DNA of 46,668 bases from positions 1-46,668 of the forward strand of contig CAMIZH010000003.1 of assembly GCA_946403255.1 (NCBI GenBank). The letters run 5' to 3'. Made by a program: the position numbers and the translations under genes. Within the stretch, counting starts at the first letter, position 1. The number at the start of each line of letters is the position of its first letter. Of the stretch, positions 17,678-25,427 are shown one piece after another. Source of the DNA: an uncultured Peptoniphilaceae bacterium. Its GTDB lineage: Bacteria > Bacillota > Clostridia > Tissierellales > Peptoniphilaceae. Under the pieces are notes generated by a model. That model did no database searches, was not told where the DNA came from, and saw only the letters and a program-made list of their open reading frames with translations.

Positions 17678-18142
17678 ATGAAAAATGGTGAACTAATAAA
17701 AAAAGTTTATGAAATCTCTATGGAAAGTGCGGAAGGATTAGGATATGAAATAGTAGATATTGAGTATAAAAATGGTTCTAAACACGATTTGTTATCGATT
17801 TTCATATACAAAAAAGAGGGAATAGACTTAAACGATTGTTCAGATATGAGTAGAAGTATAGAAGATAAAATAGAGGATGCAAAATTAATAGAAAATCCTT
17901 ATTATTTAGAAGTATCCTCTCCAGGCTTAGATAGACCTTTAAAATCACAAGATGACTATAGAAGAAATCTAAATAAAGAAATGGAAGTAAAGTTATATGC
18001 TCCATTAGATGGTGTTAAACTATTTGAAGGTCAATTAAAAGCATATGATGAAACTGATGTGTATATAGAATTAGAAGATAATAAAGAAATTAAATTACCA
18101 ATAAAATCAATTTCTTCAATGAAGCAAAAGATTATTTTTTAA
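17678..18142 (+). CDS. rimP: Ribosome maturation factor RimP
   Basis: RimP assists 30S subunit maturation, acting with S19-dependent head assembly. The conserved segment YYLEVSSPGLDRPLKSQDDYRR (about residues 76-97) is diagnostic, and the N-terminal half shows the EIVDIEY motif. Its 154 residues match the family. GGGGAGG lies just upstream of ATG 17678. It is the first gene of the classic rimP-nusA-ylxR-infB-rbfA operon. Confidence 0.95.
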   Translation: MKNGELIKKVYEISMESAEGLGYEIVDIEYKNGSKHDLLSIFIYKKEGIDLNDCSDMSRSIEDKIEDAKLIENPYYLEVSSPGLDRPLKSQDDYRRNLNKEMEVKLYAPLDGVKLFEGQLKAYDETDVYIELEDNKEIKLPIKSISSMKQKIIF

Positions 18143-18158
18143 ATAAGTGAGGGAAATT

Positions 18159-19403
18159 ATGAACGAAGAATTTATAGGTGCGTTAGAAGAAATCGAACGT
18201 GAAAAAGGAATCTCTAAAGATATTATTTTTGATGCTTTAGAATCTGCACTTGTATCAAGTTATAAAAAGAATTTTGGTACATCTCAAAATGTAACTGTTA
18301 ACATAGATAGAGAAACTGGAAAAATTGAATTATATGCAGTAAAAGATATTGTTGAAGATGATGCAATTGAAGATGAAGATTCTCAAATGACAATTAGCGA
18401 AGCAAAAGAATTAGATTTTCGTTTTGAAGTAGGCGATGTTTTTAGTGAGGAAATTGAACCTGCTAAATTTGGTAGAATTGCTGCTCAAACTGCTAAACAA
18501 GTTGTTATTCAAAGAATTAAAGATGCAGAAAGAGATGTTATTTTCGAAGATTTCACAGATAGAGAAAATGAAATTATAACTGGTCAAGTTCAAAGAGTAT
18601 CATATGGAAATGTTTATTTTGACTTAGGTAGAACAGAAGCAATTCTTCCACAAGTTGAACAAATTAAAGGTGAGACTTATAAACAAGGTGATAGATTTAA
18701 GTTATTATTACTAGAAGTTAAAAAAACAACTAAGGGACCACAAGTTGTGCTTTCAAGATCTCATCCAAATCTAGTTAAAAGATTATTTGAACTTGAAGTT
18801 CCAGAAATATCATCTGGAATAGTTGAAATTTATTCTATATCTAGAGAAGCAGGATCAAGAACTAAGATAGCTGTATTTTCAAGAGATGAAAAAGTTGATC
18901 CACTAGGTTCTTGTGTTGGATATAAAGGTGCTCGTGTTAAGGCAATTGTAGATGAATTACATGATGAAAAAATAGATATTGTAATTTATGAAAAAGATGT
19001 TGAAAAATTTATTGCAAATTCATTAAGTCCTTCAAAAGTTGAAAAAGTTTTTGCAGATGAAAATGAAAAAACAGCACTTGTTATAGTTCCTGACTATCAA
19101 TTATCACTAGCAATTGGTAAAGAAGGACAAAATGCAAGACTTGCAGCAAAATTAACAAATTGGAAAATAGATATAAAATCTGTTACTCAATTTGAAGATT
19201 ATTTAAAAACAGAAAATCTAACAGAAGAAGATGTAAAGAAAAAATTCAACTGTTTAGAATCAGATAAAGAAGTGGTTTTAGAAGAACTAGAAATAATTGA
19301 AGATTCTGTAGAAAATGTAGCTGAAGAACTTGTTGAAGAAATTGAAAAAGAAGTTGTAGACGTTGTAGAAGAAACAGATGAAATAATTATAGAAGATCTA
19401 TAA
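18159..19403 (+). CDS. nusA: Transcription termination/antitermination protein NusA
   Basis: NusA binds RNA polymerase and modulates pausing, termination and antitermination. An N-terminal domain (1-130), an S1 domain (about 130-200, GQVQRVSYGNVYFDLG) and two KH domains (GSCVGYKGARVKAI near 250; AIGKEGQNARLAAK near 318) are visible. A strongly acidic tail follows (about 365-414, rich in EE and VE). ATG 18159 is preferred over the in-frame GTG at 18147 because AGTGAGGG just upstream is its ribosome binding site and would otherwise be coding. That gives 414 residues. It probably feeds back on the leader terminator at 17630. Confidence 0.96.
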   Translation: MNEEFIGALEEIEREKGISKDIIFDALESALVSSYKKNFGTSQNVTVNIDRETGKIELYAVKDIVEDDAIEDEDSQMTISEAKELDFRFEVGDVFSEEIEPAKFGRIAAQTAKQVVIQRIKDAERDVIFEDFTDRENEIITGQVQRVSYGNVYFDLGRTEAILPQVEQIKGETYKQGDRFKLLLLEVKKTTKGPQVVLSRSHPNLVKRLFELEVPEISSGIVEIYSISREAGSRTKIAVFSRDEKVDPLGSCVGYKGARVKAIVDELHDEKIDIVIYEKDVEKFIANSLSPSKVEKVFADENEKTALVIVPDYQLSLAIGKEGQNARLAAKLTNWKIDIKSVTQFEDYLKTENLTEEDVKKKFNCLESDKEVVLEELEIIEDSVENVAEELVEEIEKEVVDVVEETDEIIIEDL

Positions 19404-19431
19404 TATAAAAATTTTAATTTTGGAGAAAATT

Positions 19432-19701
19432 ATGTCTAAGATAAGAAAAGATCCTATGAGAAAATGTATAGGATGCGGTGTAAGTAAACCAAAAAAAGAA
19501 TTAGTTAGAGTAGTTAAAAATAAAGATGGAGAAATCTTTTTAGATAAAACTGGAAGGCAAAATGGTAGAGGTGCTTATATTTGTTTTAGTAAAGATTGTC
19601 TTGAAAAAGCAATAAAAACAAGAGGATTGAATAGAGCATTTGCAATGGAAATAGAGGAAAAAACTTATGATGAGTTAAAAGATTCGATGGATTCCATATA
19701 A
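19432..19701 (+). CDS. ylxR: YlxR family RNA-binding protein (RNase P modulator RnpM family)
   Basis: This is a small basic protein of 89 residues. Motifs MRKCIGCGVSKPKKEL and GRQNGRGAYICFSKDCLEKAIK define the YlxR fold, which binds RNA; homologues have been linked to RNase P modulation. The ATG at 19432 has GGAG (19422-19425) upstream; a further upstream TTG (19420) would overlap that site. In most Firmicutes ylxQ (an L7Ae-like protein) follows, but here infB comes next after 29 bases. Confidence 0.92.
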   Translation: MSKIRKDPMRKCIGCGVSKPKKELVRVVKNKDGEIFLDKTGRQNGRGAYICFSKDCLEKAIKTRGLNRAFAMEIEEKTYDELKDSMDSI

Positions 19702-19730
19702 AAGCATCTTGTCTCAAGGAGGTGTTCTAA

Positions 19731-21878
19731 TTGTCAAAAATTAGAGTTCATGCATTAGCAAAAGAGTTAGGTGTTAGCAGTAAAGATCTTTTAGAAAGTT
19801 TACAAAAGTTAAATATCGAAGTTAAGAATCATATGTCGACAATTGATGAAAGTGAACAAGAACTTGTTAAAGCAAGTTTTAAAAAAGAAAATACTGACAA
19901 AGTAGAAATGACAAAAGCTGATTCTAAAAAAGAAACAGAACCAAAAGAAAAATTAGAAAAAGTTGAAGAAGTAACGGATACTAAAAAAGTTGTTGTTGAA
20001 AATAATAAAAAACAAAAACATTCTAACTCTACACATAAGAAAAAAAGTAGAGCACAAAAACGAGAAGAGAAAAGAGAAAAGAACGAAGTTGTTGAAGATA
20101 ATAAAGAAACTGGAGATGATGTTATAATTACTATAAGTACTCCTATAACAATAAAGGATTTTGCAAAAGAAATAGATAAGCCTGTTGCACAAGTTATTAC
20201 TAAATTAATAGGATTAGGAATAATGGCAAGTCAAAATGAAGAAATTGATGAAGATACTTGTATCTTAATTGCAGATGATTTTGGTGTAGAGATTGAAATA
20301 CAAGAAAAAGAACCTGAATTATCAATGGAAGAAAAATTAAATTTAGATTATGAAGATAATGAAAGTGATTTAAAACAAAGACCACCAGTAGTAACTGTTA
20401 TGGGTCACGTTGATCATGGTAAAACATCTTTACTAGATTTTATTAAAGAATCTCATGTTCAAAATTCAGAAGCGGGTGGAATCACTCAACATATTGGAGC
20501 ATATACTGTAAATGTAAATGGTAAAAAAGTTACATTTTTAGATACTCCTGGTCATGAGGCTTTTACATCTATGAGACTAAGAGGAACTCAAATCACTGAT
20601 ATTGCAATACTTGTAGTTGCAGCAGATGATGGAGTTATGCCTCAAACTATAGAAGCAATATCTCATGCTAAGTCAGCTGGTGTTCCAATAATTGTTGCTG
20701 TAAATAAAATGGATAAACCAACTGCAAATCCTGAAAAAGTAAAACAAGAATTACTTGAAAATGGACTTATGCCTGAAGACTGGGGTGGAGATACTATAAT
20801 GGCTCCTGTATCAGCTAAGACAGGTGAAGGCGTGAATGAACTACTTGAAATGATTCAATTAGTTGCTGAAATGCAAGAATTAAAAGCTAATCCAAACAGA
20901 AGAGCAATTGGTACAGTTATTGAAGCAAAACTTGATAAAGGTAAGGGACCAATGGCTACAGTATTAGTTCAAAAAGGAACTTTAAAATTTGGAGATAGTG
21001 TTGTATCAGGAATAACTAGTGGACGTATTAGAGCTATGACTGATGACAAAAATAAAAATATTAAAAAAGCAGGACCATCTATGCCAGCTGTTATTTTAGG
21101 ACTAGCTGATGTACCTAATTCAGGCGATGTTATATATGCAGTGGAAGATGATAAAGTTGCAAGAGCAATTGCTGACAAAAATAGAGAATCTGTTCGTGAA
21201 GAAAGAATTCATGCAGGTGTTAAAGTTTCACTTGAAAACTTATTTGATAAAATTAAAGAAGGCGAAATGAAAGACTTAAACATCGTTGTAAAAGGTGATG
21301 TAAAAGGTTCTGTTGAAGCTTTAATTCAATCATTATTAAAATTATCAAATGAAGAAGTTAAAATAAACATCATTCACTCTGGTGTTGGTGGAATTAATGA
21401 AAGTGATATAACTTTAGCTTCAGCTGCAAGTGCAATTGTTGTTGGATTTAATGTAAGACCTAATATAAATGCTTTCGAACTTGCAAAAGCAGAAGAAGTT
21501 GATGTTAGAACTTATAGAGTTATTTACGATATTATAAATGATATTGAATCTGCTGCAAAAGGTATGCTAGAACCTACAATTGTTGAAGAAATTCAAGGTA
21601 GACTTGAAGTTAGACAAACATTTAGATTACCAGGAAACAAAGTAATTGCAGGTGTTTATGTATTAAACGGAAAAATTCCTAGAAAATCAATGGTTAAAGT
21701 ATTACGTGATGACATTGTTATTCATGAAGGAGAAATCAGTTCTTTAAAAAGATTTAAAGATGATGTTAAGGAATTAGCTACTGGATATGAAGGTGGTATG
21801 ACATTAGATAGCTTTAATGATATTAAAGAAGGAGATGTATTTGAAAGTTACATCCTTAAAGAAGTTAAAAGAGATTAA
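19731..21878 (+). CDS. infB: Translation initiation factor IF-2
   Basis: IF-2 is the GTPase that positions initiator tRNA and joins the subunits. The protein has 715 residues. Two IF2_N modules are visible: residues about 1-50 (RVHALAKELGVSSKDLLESL) and about 140-195 (IKDFAKEIDKPVAQVITKL), separated by a charged Lys/Glu-rich linker. The GTPase domain has GHVDHGKTS (about 225-233), DTPGHEAF and NKMDKP. The C-terminal domains end with EGMTLDSF-like and GDVFESY segments. It starts at TTG 19731 with GGAGGTG 8 bases before. Confidence 0.97.
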   Translation: MSKIRVHALAKELGVSSKDLLESLQKLNIEVKNHMSTIDESEQELVKASFKKENTDKVEMTKADSKKETEPKEKLEKVEEVTDTKKVVVENNKKQKHSNSTHKKKSRAQKREEKREKNEVVEDNKETGDDVIITISTPITIKDFAKEIDKPVAQVITKLIGLGIMASQNEEIDEDTCILIADDFGVEIEIQEKEPELSMEEKLNLDYEDNESDLKQRPPVVTVMGHVDHGKTSLLDFIKESHVQNSEAGGITQHIGAYTVNVNGKKVTFLDTPGHEAFTSMRLRGTQITDIAILVVAADDGVMPQTIEAISHAKSAGVPIIVAVNKMDKPTANPEKVKQELLENGLMPEDWGGDTIMAPVSAKTGEGVNELLEMIQLVAEMQELKANPNRRAIGTVIEAKLDKGKGPMATVLVQKGTLKFGDSVVSGITSGRIRAMTDDKNKNIKKAGPSMPAVILGLADVPNSGDVIYAVEDDKVARAIADKNRESVREERIHAGVKVSLENLFDKIKEGEMKDLNIVVKGDVKGSVEALIQSLLKLSNEEVKINIIHSGVGGINESDITLASAASAIVVGFNVRPNINAFELAKAEEVDVRTYRVIYDIINDIESAAKGMLEPTIVEEIQGRLEVRQTFRLPGNKVIAGVYVLNGKIPRKSMVKVLRDDIVIHEGEISSLKRFKDDVKELATGYEGGMTLDSFNDIKEGDVFESYILKEVKRD

Positions 21879-21887
21879 GGTGATTTT

Positions 21888-22241
21888 ATGAATAAAAAAA
21901 GAACTCAACAAATATCTGAAGAAGTTAGAAAATGTCTAGCTGAAATTGTTCAGAATAAATTAAAAGATCCTAGAATACCAACTATGCTAAGCATTTCTTC
22001 TGTAGAAGTAACGAATGACTTATCATTTGCTAAAGTATATGTATCTGTTTTAGGAAGTGAAAAAGAAAAAGAAGAAGCTATTAAAGGTTTAAATAGTGCC
22101 AAAGGATTTTTAAAAAAAGAACTAGGTAGAAGTGTTAAATTAAGAGCTATGCCAGAATTAATATTTACTGGAGATGATTCTATTGAAAGAGGCGTAAGAA
22201 TGGCTAAATTAATAGATGAGGTTAATAATGGAAACAACTAA
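21888..22241 (+). CDS. rbfA: Ribosome-binding factor A
   Basis: RbfA is a KH-fold factor for late 30S maturation that acts on 16S rRNA helix 1. This 117-residue protein shows the expected core: VRKCLAEIVQNKLKDPRI, VEVTNDLSFAKVYVSVLG and KLRAMPELIFTGDDSIERG. It starts 9 bases after infB with AAGGTGA upstream and overlaps the following nrnA start by 14 bases. Confidence 0.95.
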   Translation: MNKKRTQQISEEVRKCLAEIVQNKLKDPRIPTMLSISSVEVTNDLSFAKVYVSVLGSEKEKEEAIKGLNSAKGFLKKELGRSVKLRAMPELIFTGDDSIERGVRMAKLIDEVNNGNN

Positions 22242-23187
22242 ATTTAAAAAACTAATAGATGATTCTAAAATAATATATATAGCATCTCATTTAAATCCAG
22301 ATGGAGATAATTTGGGATCTATTACAGGAATGTACTCAGCACTTGTCGAATATGGCAAGTGCGTACATTTGATTATAGATGATGAAGTTCCAGTAGCGGA
22401 AAGATTCCTGCCAAATATTGATAAAAGTGTAAATAGTTCTACTTTAACAAAAAATCCAGATTTATTTATAACTTTAGATTGTGCAGATATTGATAGATTA
22501 AGCTTAGGTTCAAAGGAATTGTTTTTAAGTGCTAAAAATACAATAAATATTGATCACCATAGTACAAATACTATGTTTGCAGATGTAAATATTGTTGATA
22601 CAAAATCTCCAGCAACAGGAGAAACATTGTTTGGTACATTGAAAGAAGCTAATATACCTTTAAATAAAGATTCAGCAACTTCTTTATATACAGCAATATC
22701 TTCTGATACAGGAAGTTTTAAGTATGATAGTGTTAGAAAATCAACATTTTTAATTGCTGCAGAATTACTGGATTTTAATATTAATATTAACGAAGTTGCA
22801 GTTAATTTATATCAAAATAGAAGTTTAGCAAAAACAAATTTATTAATAAAAGCTATGAATACATTAGAGTTATATTTTGATGGAAAAATTGGAATAGTTT
22901 GTATTACAGATAAAGATATTGAAGAATGTAATGCTGATAAATCAGATGCTGATGGTATTGTTGAATTTGTTAGAGATATAGACACAGTTGAACTTGCTAT
23001 TCTATTAAAAGAAAAATCTGATTGTGTAAGACTTAGTACGAGAAGTAAATCTTATATTGATGTAACTAAAATTGCAGGTAAATTCAATGGTGGTGGACAT
23101 GTAAGAGCTTCTGGTGCAACTATTAACCTTCCAATTAATAAAGCAAAAGAGGAAGTTTTAAAACATTCTTTGGAGGCTTTTAAATAA
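22228..23187 (+). CDS. nrnA: Bifunctional oligoribonuclease/PAP phosphatase NrnA (DHH family)
   Basis: NrnA degrades short RNAs to mononucleotides and dephosphorylates 3'-phosphoadenosine 5'-phosphate. The DHH-domain motifs are SHLNPDGDNLGS, TLDCAD and NIDHHSTNTMFAD, and the DHHA1 domain ends in GGGHVRASGA. I place the start at ATG 22228, because GAGG (22218-22221) is well spaced for it and would otherwise be part of the coding sequence from the in-frame ATG at 22216. The product is 319 residues. Its start lies inside rbfA, indicating translational coupling. Confidence 0.94.
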   Translation: METTKFKKLIDDSKIIYIASHLNPDGDNLGSITGMYSALVEYGKCVHLIIDDEVPVAERFLPNIDKSVNSSTLTKNPDLFITLDCADIDRLSLGSKELFLSAKNTINIDHHSTNTMFADVNIVDTKSPATGETLFGTLKEANIPLNKDSATSLYTAISSDTGSFKYDSVRKSTFLIAAELLDFNININEVAVNLYQNRSLAKTNLLIKAMNTLELYFDGKIGIVCITDKDIEECNADKSDADGIVEFVRDIDTVELAILLKEKSDCVRLSTRSKSYIDVTKIAGKFNGGGHVRASGATINLPINKAKEEVLKHSLEAFK

Positions 23188-24068
23188 TGAAGGGACTTTT
23201 GATTTTTAATAAACCTCAAGGTATTACATCTCACGATGTAGTTTATATATTAAGACGTAAATTAGGAATAAAAAAAATAGGTCATACTGGAACATTAGAC
23301 CCCTTAGCAGAAGGGGTTTTACCTATGTGTATAGGTAAGGCTACAAAAATTGCTGATTATGTTAGTGCTGATAATAAAGAATATATTGCAACTTTAGAAT
23401 TTGGATATGAAACTGATTCTTATGATATAACAGGTGAAATTACAAATAAAAGTGACAATATTCCTACTAGAGAAGAAATCTTAGAAAAGATTGAGGAATT
23501 TAAAGGTGATATTTTACAAGAACCACCTATGTATTCTGCATTAAAACATAATGGAAGAAAATTATATGAATTAGCCCGTGAAGGTATAACAGTTGAAAGA
23601 AAAAAAAGAGCTATTACAATTTATGAATATGAAGTTTTAGAATTTATATCTGAAAAAGAAGTTAAAATAAGAGTTAATTGTTCTAGTGGAACATATATAA
23701 GATCATTGATTAGAGACTTAGGTATTTCATTAAATACTTTTTGCACTATGAAATCTTTACTTCGTACGCGTGTAGGTGAATTTCATTTAAATGAATCTAT
23801 AACAAAAGAAGAATTAGAAGCAATGTCTTTAGAAGATATAGAAAAATTAATTATACCAATGGATAGAGCTTTAGAAAGTTTAGAAAAGTTTATATTACCA
23901 GATTGGTTTTATGAACGAGCACTAAATGGTGTTGCTTTCAAACTTAAAAATGCTATTGAAAATAAACAATTTAGAGTTTATTGTAAAGATGAGTTTTTAG
24001 GTATTGGTGAATCAGTAACAGATGACGAAAATATCTGTAAACTCAAAATAAAGAAACTCCTCATATAA
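23187..24068 (+). CDS. truB: tRNA pseudouridine(55) synthase TruB
   Basis: TruB forms pseudouridine 55 in the T-loop of tRNAs. The catalytic motif GHTGTLDPLAEGVLPMCIG (aspartate of T-L-D) is intact, and GKATKIADY, EPPMYSALKHNGRKLYELAREG and SSGTYIRSLIRDLG follow. It has 293 residues. The A of its ATG is the last base of the nrnA stop (TAATG), a tight coupling arrangement. Confidence 0.96.
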   Translation: MKGLLIFNKPQGITSHDVVYILRRKLGIKKIGHTGTLDPLAEGVLPMCIGKATKIADYVSADNKEYIATLEFGYETDSYDITGEITNKSDNIPTREEILEKIEEFKGDILQEPPMYSALKHNGRKLYELAREGITVERKKRAITIYEYEVLEFISEKEVKIRVNCSSGTYIRSLIRDLGISLNTFCTMKSLLRTRVGEFHLNESITKEELEAMSLEDIEKLIIPMDRALESLEKFILPDWFYERALNGVAFKLKNAIENKQFRVYCKDEFLGIGESVTDDENICKLKIKKLLI

Positions 24069-24077
24069 GGAGGTATT

Positions 24078-24989
24078 ATGAAAGTTATAAAAATTGACAA
24101 AAATTTTATCGCAGATGAAAATTCTGTAATTGCATTAGGAAATTTTGATGGTGTTCATATTGGACATAAAGAATTATTAAAAGAAATAATTAAAAAATCT
24201 CAAGAACTTAATACAAAAAGTAGTGTTTTAATTTTTAAGGAACATACTAAAAATCTATTGAAGAAAAAAGAACAGTATTTACTAACTTCAAATGAAGAAA
24301 AATATAGAATTTTTTCAGAAATGGGAATAGATATTGTTTATGAAATAACTTTTGATGAAAATATTATGACTATGACTCCAGAAATATTTGTTGAACAATT
24401 TCTAATCCATAATTTAAAGGTAAAGGGTATAGTTGTAGGATTTGATTATAAATTTGGTTATAAAGCCAGTGGAAATATCGAAATATTAAAAAAATTATCT
24501 CTAGATAATAATATTTCTTTATCTATAATAGAGCCTGTATCACAAGATGGTGAATTACTATCTAGTAGTAATATAAGAAATCTAATAAAAAGTGGAGATG
24601 TAGATAGAGCAAATAAACTACTTGGACATTTTTATACTATTGATGGCGTTATTATACATGGTAAGAAACTTGGCGGGAAAATGGGATATCCTACTGCAAA
24701 TATTGATCCTGATGTAAAATATGTCATACCACATTATGGTGTTTATGACACAGATATAATTATAGATGGAAAAGTTTATAAAGCTGCCACAAATATTGGC
24801 AAAAATCCAACTATAGAAAATGACGGATTAAGAGTTGAAGCTCATATTTTAGATTTTAATGGAGATATTTACGGAAAAAAAGTATCTTTAAGACTTCGTA
24901 AATTTTTAAGAGAAGAATTAAAATTTGATTCTGTTGATGAGTTATTTAAACAAATTGCTGATGATGTAGAATGTATTCGTAATAGATAA
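24078..24989 (+). CDS. ribF: Bifunctional riboflavin kinase/FAD synthetase
   Basis: RibF makes FMN from riboflavin and then FAD. The N-terminal adenylyltransferase domain shows LGNFDGVHIGHKELL and SSSNIRNLIKSGDVDRANKLLG. The C-terminal kinase domain shows GKKLGGKMGYPTANI and ATNIGKNPTIENDGLRVEAHI. Its 303 residues are typical. AAGGAGG precedes ATG 24078 by 6 bases. It is the last gene before a new leader/promoter region that serves rpsO. Confidence 0.96.
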   Translation: MKVIKIDKNFIADENSVIALGNFDGVHIGHKELLKEIIKKSQELNTKSSVLIFKEHTKNLLKKKEQYLLTSNEEKYRIFSEMGIDIVYEITFDENIMTMTPEIFVEQFLIHNLKVKGIVVGFDYKFGYKASGNIEILKKLSLDNNISLSIIEPVSQDGELLSSSNIRNLIKSGDVDRANKLLGHFYTIDGVIIHGKKLGGKMGYPTANIDPDVKYVIPHYGVYDTDIIIDGKVYKAATNIGKNPTIENDGLRVEAHILDFNGDIYGKKVSLRLRKFLREELKFDSVDELFKQIADDVECIRNR

Positions 24990-24996
24990 TTAAATG

Positions 24997-25025
24997 TTTA
25001 CTAATACTAAATATTATGATAATAT
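24997..25025 (+). promoter_or_regulatory. Possible promoter for rpsO-pnp
   Basis: TTTACT (24997-25002), a 17-base spacer and TAATAT (25020-25025) would start transcription near 25032, just before the structured rpsO leader. Both boxes depart from consensus, so this is tentative. Confidence 0.4.
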
Positions 25026-25037
25026 TGATGAATAGGA

Positions 25038-25085
25038 CCATGCATTAGTTTGACGTTCCTCGGCGCTTACTTATGCATAGGCATA
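25038..25085 (+). promoter_or_regulatory. Structured rpsO leader, candidate S15 autoregulatory element
   Basis: CC-ATGCAT-T-AGT (25038-25049) pairs with ACT-T-ATGCAT-A-GG (25069-25081), capped by a GC-rich apical segment (GACGTTCCTCGGCGC). An alternative hairpin TATGC (25072-25076) with GCATA (25081-25085) is mutually exclusive with it. S15 represses its own mRNA through such leaders in several bacterial groups; the match to a specific class is not established here. Confidence 0.5.
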
Positions 25086-25111
25086 TATAAAAATTTTGGA
25101 GGTATACAAAA

Positions 25112-25378
25112 ATGATGAACGCAAGTGAAAAAAAATTAATAATTGAAGAATTTAAAATTAACGAAAAGGATACAGGTTCTCCTGAAGTTCAAATTGCTAT
25201 TTTAACTAATAGAATTAACGAACTAAACGAACATTTAAAAGAACATAAAAAAGATCACCATTCAAGAAGAGGTCTTTTAAAAATGGTAGGTAAGAGAAGA
25301 AACTTACTTAGATATTTAAAAAATAAAGATATTGAAAGATATCGTAAACTAATAGAACAATTAGGAATAAGAGGTTAA
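25112..25378 (+). CDS. rpsO: 30S ribosomal protein S15
   Basis: S15 binds the 16S rRNA central domain and nucleates platform assembly. The protein (88 residues, or 87 if the second ATG at 25115 is used) carries the canonical [34 protein letters not shown] and [18 protein letters not shown] lies about 11 bases before ATG 25112 and 14 before ATG 25115, so the first is favoured. It is followed by its own terminator and then pnp, the widely conserved rpsO-pnp pair. Confidence 0.97.
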   Translation: MMNASEKKLIIEEFKINEKDTGSPEVQIAILTNRINELNEHLKEHKKDHHSRRGLLKMVGKRRNLLRYLKNKDIERYRKLIEQLGIRG

Positions 25379-25380
25379 TA

Positions 25381-25409
25381 AAAGAGCGGGGATACCGCTC
25401 TTTATTTTA
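25381..25409 (+). terminator. Terminator between rpsO and pnp
   Basis: AAAGAGCGG (25381-25389) pairs with CCGCTCTTT (25395-25403) around GGATA, followed by TTTATTTT-type sequence. pnp starts 19 bases later with no room for a promoter, so read-through must supply pnp. Confidence 0.8.
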
Positions 25410-25427
25410 TAAAGGAGGAATTTAATT

